Assembly: GCA_023263735.1 (NCBI GenBank)
Contig: JALQUQ010000184.1
Span: 1 to 5,587 of the forward strand
Source: Paracoccaceae bacterium
GTDB lineage: Bacteria > Pseudomonadota > Alphaproteobacteria > Rhodobacterales > Rhodobacteraceae
Length of the DNA stretch: 5,587 nt
Reading direction: 5' to 3'
The first letter of the stretch is position 1. Every line of letters starts with the position of its first letter. This document shows, in pieces, positions 1-5,587 of the stretch. The notes below the pieces were generated by a model that did not search any database, had not been told where the DNA came from, and worked only from the letters and a program-made list of their open reading frames with translations. The position numbers and the translations under genes are program-made.

Positions 1-1394
<1,394 letters not shown>

Positions 1395-1400
1395 TGATGA

Positions 1401-1409
1401 CCCTCCCTC
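1401..1409 (-). promoter_or_regulatory. Ribosome binding site deciding the GTG start of prpE
   Basis: The minus strand reads GAGGGAGGG followed by six bases and then GTG at 1394. An ATG at 1411-1409 overlaps the start of this site but is out of frame with prpE. The site therefore supports GTG as the true start. The malic enzyme gene in this window has a very similar site, GAGGGAG, also six bases before its ATG. Confidence 0.75.
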
Positions 1410-1427
1410 ATGGCGCAGCACCCTCGC

Positions 1428-1457
1428 GTTTTAGGGCAAATGAGGCCATTGGTTCAA
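1428..1457 (-). promoter_or_regulatory. Candidate sigma-70 promoter of prpE
   Basis: On the minus strand a -35-like TTGAAC (1457-1452) is followed after 18 bases by a -10-like TAAAAC (1433-1428). Each matches the consensus at four of six positions. Transcription would start near 1421 and leave a leader of about 27 bases before the GTG. The position suits the TTTGC/GCAAA cluster, which would lie about 75-165 bases upstream of the start site, where activators often bind. The match is modest and made by eye. Confidence 0.35.
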
Positions 1458-1496
1458 CGCCGTTACCGCTAAAGAGCGCGGGGGTGCGACGAAATG

Positions 1497-1585
1497 TTTG
1501 CAGTTTTTCCAAATTCAACCTGCAAATATTTGCAAATTCAATTGGACTTTGCAGGGCGGCGGTTAAATTGCTTTGCTTTGGCAAA
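1497..1585. promoter_or_regulatory. Cluster of TTTGC/GCAAA words, possible ScfR-type operator
   Basis: Seven TTTGC or GCAAA words fall in 89 bases: 1497-1501, 1522-1526, 1529-1533, 1532-1536, 1548-1552, 1572-1576 and 1581-1585. The core is a perfect 14-bp palindrome at 1521-1534, TGCAAATATTTGCA, overlapping an exact TTTGCAAA at 1529-1536. Regulators of the ScfR family, such as PccR, which controls propionyl-CoA assimilation in Rhodobacter sphaeroides, are reported to bind paired TTTGCAAA words four bases apart. Here the best pair, CCTGCAAA and TTTGCAAA, is only two bases apart, so the fit is not exact. Lying just upstream of prpE makes control by short-chain acyl-CoA a reasonable inference. 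No regulator gene is visible in the window. Confidence 0.5.
1510..1541 (+). repeat. 9-bp direct repeat CAAATTCAA, 23-base period
   Basis: CAAATTCAA occurs at 1510-1518 and again at 1533-1541. The 23-base spacing is about two helical turns, so both copies would face the same side of the DNA. The repeat frames the palindrome at 1521-1534 and may be part of the same protein-binding site. Confidence 0.55.
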
Positions 1586-1591
1586 GCAATT
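1566..1591. repeat. Perfect 11-bp inverted repeat with TTTG loop
   Basis: AATTGCTTTGC (1566-1576) pairs exactly with GCAAAGCAATT (1581-1591) across a four-base TTTG loop. No T-tract follows on either strand, so it does not look like an intrinsic terminator. It shares the TTTGC/GCAAA words of the cluster to its left, which favours an operator. A hairpin in a leader transcript is the alternative. Confidence 0.6.
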
Positions 1592-1698
1592 CTTGCGGGG
1601 CTTGGGGGTTCGCTGTGGCAGACTGTTACCAAGGGAATTGGAGCGACTCGGTTCGCCTGTTAGCGTGGCCCAAAGTCTTTTTTCAAAAGGGGTTTGCT

Positions 1699-2691
1699 AT
1701 GGATGGTCTCAACCGCGCCTTTCGGCGCATTTTTGCGGCCCTTGCAGCCGGGTCGGTGACGGCGGTCAGCATCGCGGCCCCCGCAGTTGCCGAAACCGGG
1801 TGGCGCACCTTTGGGGCGGCATTCGGCGATCCGCGCGGCGGCTATGTGGCCGGGGCAGGGGCCTGCGCCTTTGAAGATCGGGTGACGGGGCAGTTTCTGT
1901 GCATGCAGGTGTCGTGTCGCGCCAATCAGGGGCTGGCGTTTGGTCTGGGCTTTTCTGGCGGCACCGCCCCGGACACGATCCCCGCAACGCTGTTGGTCGA
2001 CAATCGGCAGGTGGCGTCTTTCACGCTGAAACGCATTGGGGGCACCGTCGATCAATATGATTACGAGGCCCCCTATGATTTCTCGGCCCATTCCGATGTC
2101 GTCACCCAGCTCAAGGCCGGGAACCGGGCGCGGATGGAGTTTTCAGGCTGGTCAGCCCCCCGCGTGGCCGAAGTGTCGCTGGCGGGCAGCAGCAAGGCCA
2201 TCAGTGCGGTGATCGAATCTTGCCCCGGTCAGACCACCGGGGCCTTGGGCGGCGGATTTGTCACCACCTACCACCTTGGTCAGGTCATCGGCGATCCGAT
2301 TGGCGAAGCCACCGCCGAAGCCACGCGCCAATGTTCCAACGCGGGCGGCCGGTTGTCGATGACGCGCAACTTTTCACGCCGCGAGGATCTGAGCGGCGAC
2401 GGCTGGCCCGATGTGGTGATCGACCGGTCGCAATTGCAATGCGCGGGGGCCCATAACCTCTATTGCACCGACGATGGCTGCGGCATGCAGATCTGGCTGG
2501 CCGACCCGAGCGGCGGGTTCCGTCTGGTCTATGACGATGTTGCCCGCGATATCCGCGCCCGCGATGTGCGCCTGATCGAGATTGACACCGTGGGCCGCGC
2601 TTGTGGCCGGGACAAGGCCAAGGATGCCTGCACCCTAAGCTTTACCGCCGAAACCGGGGATTTTCACGCCTACGGTGACCAGTTCAAGTGA
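1699..2691 (+). CDS. Secreted cysteine-rich protein with FG-GAP/EF-hand-like loop, function unknown
   Basis: I do not recognise a named family for this 330-residue protein. Residues 1-31 form a clear Sec signal peptide: a positive start (RAFRR), a hydrophobic stretch, and AVA before a likely cut at Ala31/Glu32, so the product should be periplasmic or exported. The mature part holds ten cysteines (56, 68, 73, 175, 212, 248, 256, 261, 302, 311), an even number that suits disulphide bonds. It seems to have two halves. Residues 32-175 are probably beta-rich and end in SLAGSSKAISAVIESC, a pattern I associate with small periplasmic proteins of alphaproteobacteria. Residues 185-330 contain DLSGDGWPD (230-238), a DxSxDGxxD calcium loop as in FG-GAP or EF-hand-like repeats, followed by a cysteine-rich stretch. 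The ATG at 1699 follows AAAAGGGG by six bases and begins the signal peptide; the in-frame start at 1573 would bury that signal. The gene is divergent from prpE and convergent with maeB. Confidence 0.8.
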   Translation: MDGLNRAFRRIFAALAAGSVTAVSIAAPAVAETGWRTFGAAFGDPRGGYVAGAGACAFEDRVTGQFLCMQVSCRANQGLAFGLGFSGGTAPDTIPATLLVDNRQVASFTLKRIGGTVDQYDYEAPYDFSAHSDVVTQLKAGNRARMEFSGWSAPRVAEVSLAGSSKAISAVIESCPGQTTGALGGGFVTTYHLGQVIGDPIGEATAEATRQCSNAGGRLSMTRNFSRREDLSGDGWPDVVIDRSQLQCAGAHNLYCTDDGCGMQIWLADPSGGFRLVYDDVARDIRARDVRLIEIDTVGRACGRDKAKDACTLSFTAETGDFHAYGDQFK

Positions 2692-2695
2692 TCGA

Positions 2696-2724
2696 AAAAG
2701 GGGCGGCATCGCGCCGCCCCTTTT
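2696..2724. terminator. Bidirectional intrinsic terminator between convergent genes
   Basis: AAAAGGGGCGGC (2696-2707) pairs perfectly with GCCGCCCCTTTT (2713-2724) around a five-base loop, ATCGC. The GC-rich core has eight pairs. The outer A and T runs supply a U-tract in RNA from either strand. It fills the 36-base gap between the stop of the secreted-protein gene (2691) and the stop of maeB (2728), so it should end both transcripts. Confidence 0.9.
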
Positions 2725-2727
2725 GTC

Positions 2728-5019
2728 TTAGCCGTAATGGGCGACGGGCGTGCCCGCCACCGCCGACATGTTCAAGAGCCCCCGCGCGGTGATCGAAGGG
2801 GTGACGATATGCGCCTTGTTGCCCATGCCAACAAGGATCGGCCCCACCTCCAGCCCGCCGGCCTTCATCTTTAGAATGTTGCGCACACCAGACGCGGCAT
2901 CCGCCGACGCAAACACCAACACATTGGCGGCCCCGGCAAATCGGCTGTTCGGCAACAGACGCTCCCGGATCGATTGATCCAGCGCCGCATCGACGTTCAT
3001 TTCGCCTTCATAGCAGAAATCGGGCTCGCGGGCGTCCAGCAATTCCAAGGCCCGCCGCATGCGCAGGGCGGCCTGCGTGTCCATGTTGCCGAACTGGCTT
3101 TGGGTGCACAGCGCGATCTTGGGCGACAGACCAAAGCGGCGCACATGGCGCGCGGCCCCAATCACCGATTCCATGATCTGCTCGGACGTGGGCTCCGGGT
3201 GCACATGCGTGTCGCAGATGAACAGCGGCCCGTCCTCAAGGATCATCATCGACAGCGCGGCAACCGGATGCAGGCCATCGCGGGCCAGCACTTGCCGCAC
3301 ATAGTTCAGGTGCCAAAGATACTGGCCAAAGGTGCCACAAATCAGGCTGTCGGCTTCGCCCCGATGCACCATGACCGCCGCAATCGCCGTGGTATTGGTG
3401 CGCATCACCGCGCGGGCGATATCGGGGGTCACGCCCCGCCGCGCCATCAAACCATGATAGGTTTCCCAATAATCGCGATAGCGGGGGTCGTTTTCCGGGT
3501 TGACCAAATGGAAATCGCGGTCGGGACGGATCGGCAGGCCCGCACGTTCGCAGCGCCGGGCAATCACATCGGGGCGGCCGATCAGGATCGGCTTGTCGGT
3601 GGTTTCCTCGAGCATCGCATTGGCCGCACGAAGCACGCGCTCATCCTCGCCTTCGGCAAAGACGATCTTGCGTTCGGTCTGGCGGGCGGCCTCAAAGACC
3701 GGGCGCATCAGCAGCGCCGATTTGAAGACCGATCCGTCCAACTTGCGCTTGTAGGCGTTCAGATCCTCGATCGGGCGGGTGGCGACGCCGGTTTCCATCG
3801 CGGCTTTGGCCACGGCACTGGCCACCACGCCGATCAGGCGCGGGTCAAAGGGTTTGGGGATCAGATAGTCGGGGCCAAACGACAGCTTTTCGCCACTATA
3901 GGCGGCGGCTGCCTCGGCGCTGGTTGTCGCACGGGCCAAGGCCGCGATGCCGTCGATGCAGGCCAGTTCCATCTGATCGTTGATCGTTGTCGCCCCAACA
4001 TCCAGTGCCCCCCGAAAGATGAAGGGAAAGCACAGGACGTTGTTCACCTGATTGGGAAAGTCCGACCGGCCGGTCGCGATGATCGCATCGGGGGCCACTT
4101 CGCGCGCAAGATCGGGCAGGATTTCCGGCGTTGGGTTGGCCAGCGCAAAGATGATCGGCTGCTTGGCCATGGTCTTGACCATGTCTTGCGTCAAAACGCC
4201 CGGCCCCGACAGGCCAAGGAACAGATCGGCCCCCACAATCGCATCGGCCAGCGTGGCGGGGGTGGTGCCTTGGGCAAAGGCTTCTTTCTGCGGGGTCATC
4301 TGTTCGGTGCGGCCCTGATAGACCAGACCGGCCAGATCGCAGAGCCAGACGTTTTCGCGCCGGACCCCAAGCTTGACCAGCATCTCAAGGCAGGCGATTC
4401 CCGCAGCCCCGCCACCGGTGGACACAACCTTGATCTGGTCGAACGCCTTGCCCGCCACTTGCAGCGCATTCGTGGCGGCCGCCCCGACCACGATGGCAGT
4501 GCCGTGCTGATCGTCATGAAAGACCGGAATGTTCATCCGCTCGCGGCATAATTGTTCAACGATAAAGCAATCGGGGGCCTTGATGTCTTCCAGATTGATC
4601 GCGCCAAAGGTGGGTTCCAGCGCGCAGACGATTTCGGCCAGTTTCACCGGATCGGATTCGTTCACTTCGATGTCAAAACAATCGATGTTGGCGAATTTCT
4701 TGAACAGGACGGCCTTGCCCTCCATCACCGGTTTCGAGGCGAGGGCGCCGATATTTCCCAAGCCCAGAACAGCCGTGCCGTTCGACACCACGGCCACAAG
4801 GTTCCCGCGCGAGGTGAAGCGGCTGGCGGTGGCGGGATCGGCCTTGATTTCAAGACAGGCTTCGGCCACCCCCGGCGAATAGGCCCGCGAAAGGTCCCGT
4901 CCATTGGCCAGCGGCTTTGTGGCCCGAATCTCAAGTTTGCCGGGTTTCGGGAATTCATGATAATCCAGCGCGGCCTGTCGCGCGGCCTGCCGAGCCTCAT
5001 CGTGCCGGGTGTCGGTCAT
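2728..5019 (-). CDS. maeB: NADP-dependent malic enzyme, MaeB type with fused PTA-like domain
   Basis: This cytoplasmic enzyme decarboxylates malate to pyruvate, normally with NADP+, supplying pyruvate and NADPH when carbon enters as C4 acids. The 763 residues match the usual MaeB length (759 in E. coli). The malic N-terminal domain spans about 17-150, with SRAYSPG carrying the likely catalytic Tyr47 and [11 protein letters not shown] the likely catalytic Lys102. LEDIKAPD (Glu144, Asp145) and HDDQHGTA (Asp170) supply the expected metal ligands. The NAD(P)-binding domain spans about 162-398, with a glycine-rich Rossmann turn TGGGAAG at 201-207. From about 430 to 757 the protein is a phosphotransacetylase-like domain ([16 protein letters not shown] at 451-466). 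In MaeB proteins this is thought to be regulatory and sensitive to acetyl-CoA rather than catalytic. The ATG at 5019 follows GAGGGAG by six bases. The frame stays open upstream, but that extension is not MaeB-like. NADP preference comes from family membership, not from a residue I could check. Confidence 0.95.
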   Translation of the reverse strand: MTDTRHDEARQAARQAALDYHEFPKPGKLEIRATKPLANGRDLSRAYSPGVAEACLEIKADPATASRFTSRGNLVAVVSNGTAVLGLGNIGALASKPVMEGKAVLFKKFANIDCFDIEVNESDPVKLAEIVCALEPTFGAINLEDIKAPDCFIVEQLCRERMNIPVFHDDQHGTAIVVGAAATNALQVAGKAFDQIKVVSTGGGAAGIACLEMLVKLGVRRENVWLCDLAGLVYQGRTEQMTPQKEAFAQGTTPATLADAIVGADLFLGLSGPGVLTQDMVKTMAKQPIIFALANPTPEILPDLAREVAPDAIIATGRSDFPNQVNNVLCFPFIFRGALDVGATTINDQMELACIDGIAALARATTSAEAAAAYSGEKLSFGPDYLIPKPFDPRLIGVVASAVAKAAMETGVATRPIEDLNAYKRKLDGSVFKSALLMRPVFEAARQTERKIVFAEGEDERVLRAANAMLEETTDKPILIGRPDVIARRCERAGLPIRPDRDFHLVNPENDPRYRDYWETYHGLMARRGVTPDIARAVMRTNTTAIAAVMVHRGEADSLICGTFGQYLWHLNYVRQVLARDGLHPVAALSMMILEDGPLFICDTHVHPEPTSEQIMESVIGAARHVRRFGLSPKIALCTQSQFGNMDTQAALRMRRALELLDAREPDFCYEGEMNVDAALDQSIRERLLPNSRFAGAANVLVFASADAASGVRNILKMKAGGLEVGPILVGMGNKAHIVTPSITARGLLNMSAVAGTPVAHYG

Positions 5020-5054
5020 TGCTCTCTCCCTCAAGGTTTGTTTACCCTTAAACC

Positions 5055-5082
5055 AATTTGAAACATCGGCCAACAGGGTCAA
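5055..5082 (-). promoter_or_regulatory. Candidate promoter of maeB
   Basis: On the minus strand TTGACC (5082-5077) is followed after 16 bases by CAAATT (5060-5055), about 35 bases before the ATG. The -35 is good and the -10 weak (three of six). A short dyad, GTTTA-CCCT-TAAAC (5040-5053), lies just downstream in the leader and could be a repressor site or chance. Found by eye only. Confidence 0.3.
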
Positions 5083-5121
5083 AAACGCGCAGTCATGGTT
5101 TCGGCACAACACCGCCTTGCA

Positions 5122-5131
5122 ATTCCGGAAT
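5122..5131. repeat. 10-bp perfect palindrome upstream of the cupin-type gene
   Basis: ATTCCGGAAT is its own reverse complement. It starts within a -35-like TTGCAA (5117-5122) and lies 36 bases upstream of the plus-strand ATG, where an operator could sit. A palindrome this short can arise by chance. Confidence 0.3.
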
Positions 5132-5167
5132 GTCCTTCGCAACACTATGGCAAAGATAGAGGGCATC

Positions 5168-5587
5168 ATGACAGAAATCCGCGCTGAAATCCGGCTGCCG
5201 ACCCCAGAACTTCGGGACGATCTGCCGTTCTTCACCAAAGTGCTGAAAATGCGGCTGGATATGATCTATCCGGCCGACAACCCCGAAGTTGCGGTTCTAT
5301 CGGGGCATGGGCTGCGCCTTCGGCTGGAAAAGGGCGCGGCAGAGCCTGCGGGCACCCTGCGCATCCTGACCGATGATCCCGATGATTTTGCCGGTGGGGC
5401 CCGTGTTCTGACGGCGCCAAACGGCACCAGGGTGGAAATCGACGAATTGAACCCGCCCTTGGTCTTGCCGGAAACCGAACATGCCTTTGTCGTGCGGCGT
5501 CTGGCGGATCAGGCCCCTTGGGTGATTGGCCGGGCGGGCATGGAATACCGCGATCTTGTCCCGTCGCGATTGGGCGGGGCGATGATT
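5168..5587 (+). CDS. Probable cupin-type protein with VOC-like N-terminal part, C-terminus beyond the window
   Basis: The frame is open for 140 residues to the right edge. Residues 5-65 (LPFFTKVLKMRLDMIYPAD, then AVLSGHGLRLRLE) resemble one beta-alpha-beta unit of a vicinal oxygen chelate (glyoxalase-like) fold. Residues 121-138 (GRAGMEYRDLVPSRLGG) resemble the segment leading into a cupin domain in proteins I recall from proteobacteria. The metal-binding part of any cupin would lie outside the window, so the reaction is unknown. There is no signal peptide, so it is probably cytoplasmic. The ATG at 5168 follows AGAGGG (5158-5163) by four bases, which is a little close. An in-frame ATG at 5147 would add seven residues but has no ribosome site. 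The gene is divergent from maeB, with 148 bases between starts. Existence of the gene is more certain than the family. Confidence 0.7.
   Translation, partial: MTEIRAEIRLPTPELRDDLPFFTKVLKMRLDMIYPADNPEVAVLSGHGLRLRLEKGAAEPAGTLRILTDDPDDFAGGARVLTAPNGTRVEIDELNPPLVLPETEHAFVVRRLADQAPWVIGRAGMEYRDLVPSRLGGAMI

Larger units (their letters stand above)
1395..1698. other. Divergent intergenic region between prpE and a secreted-protein gene
   Basis: This 304-base gap holds no convincing gene; the open frames crossing it are antisense or upstream extensions of its neighbours. The middle part (about 1490-1595) is clearly richer in A and T than the coding DNA around it. It carries the TTTGC/GCAAA cluster, a 14-bp palindrome, a 9-bp direct repeat and an 11-bp inverted repeat. 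The prpE leader and candidate promoter occupy the left end. The right end carries the ribosome binding site AAAAGGGG (1685-1692) of the plus-strand gene. A weak plus-strand promoter candidate, TTGGAG (1638-1643) and TAGCGT (1661-1666) with 17-base spacing, is the best I can see for that gene. Confidence 0.7.

Noticed and set aside
1566..1591. Inverted repeat as an intrinsic terminator or small-RNA end
   Set aside because: The stem is AT-rich and no T-tract follows on either strand. No upstream gene points into it, because both neighbours read away from it.
1573..1698. Upstream start for the secreted protein, adding 42 residues
   Set aside because: It would place the signal peptide inside the protein. 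The ATG at 1699 has a good ribosome site and starts a standard signal sequence.
4395..4419. Rossmann turn of MaeB reads TGGGAAG, not GAGAAG as in many malic enzymes
   Set aside because: I considered it as a possible cofactor-site oddity. It keeps the glycine-rich pattern and I recall it in rhodobacterial MaeB proteins, so it is not treated as a defect.
2974..4551. Plus-strand open frame of 525 codons opposite maeB
   Set aside because: Its length is striking, but it lies wholly within maeB on the other strand. It has no recognisable motif and follows from the strong G/C bias at third positions of maeB.
5020..5238. In-frame N-terminal extension of maeB by 73 codons
   Set aside because: The extension overlaps the divergent gene and is not MaeB-like. 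A good ribosome site precedes the ATG at 5019, which gives the normal family length.
5232..5482. Minus-strand open frames of about 60 codons at the right end
   Set aside because: They are antisense to the cupin-type gene, overlap each other in different frames, and show no recognisable motif.

Overview
The window looks like chromosomal DNA of an alphaproteobacterium, most likely a member of the Rhodobacteraceae. The coding DNA is GC-rich with strong G/C at third codon positions. The PrpE-type and MaeB-type protein sequences read like rhodobacterial homologues. This placement is by recall of family sequences, not by a search.

Layout from left to right. (1) Positions 1-1394, minus strand: the N-terminal three quarters of a propionyl-CoA synthetase (prpE), running off the left edge. 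(2) Positions 1395-1698: a divergent intergenic region, partly AT-rich. It holds a dense cluster of TTTGC/GCAAA words, a perfect 14-bp palindrome, a 9-bp direct repeat and an 11-bp inverted repeat with a 4-nt loop. (3) Positions 1699-2691, plus strand: a secreted, cysteine-rich protein of unknown function with an FG-GAP/EF-hand-like calcium loop. (4) Positions 2696-2724: a hairpin flanked by A and T tracts, very likely a two-way terminator between two tail-to-tail genes. (5) Positions 2728-5019, minus strand: a complete MaeB-type malic enzyme with its fused phosphotransacetylase-like domain. (6) Positions 5020-5167: a second divergent intergenic region. (7) Positions 5168 to the right edge, plus strand: the start of a probable cupin-type protein with a possible VOC-like N-terminal region.

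How the genes may work together. PrpE activates propionate to propionyl-CoA. In rhodobacteria this is usually carboxylated through the methylmalonyl-CoA pathway to succinyl-CoA. MaeB then converts C4 acid (malate) to pyruvate, which is needed for growth on substrates entering the TCA cycle as C4. Both enzymes therefore suit organic-acid assimilation, but they are not in one operon here. The most interesting signal is the TTTGC/GCAAA cluster upstream of prpE. It resembles the TTTGCAAA words bound by short-chain fatty acyl-CoA regulators (ScfR family, such as PccR of Rhodobacter sphaeroides). It is shared with the divergent secreted protein, which might be co-regulated. I see no mobile element, CRISPR array, tRNA or rRNA, and no clear sign of a wholly new system.
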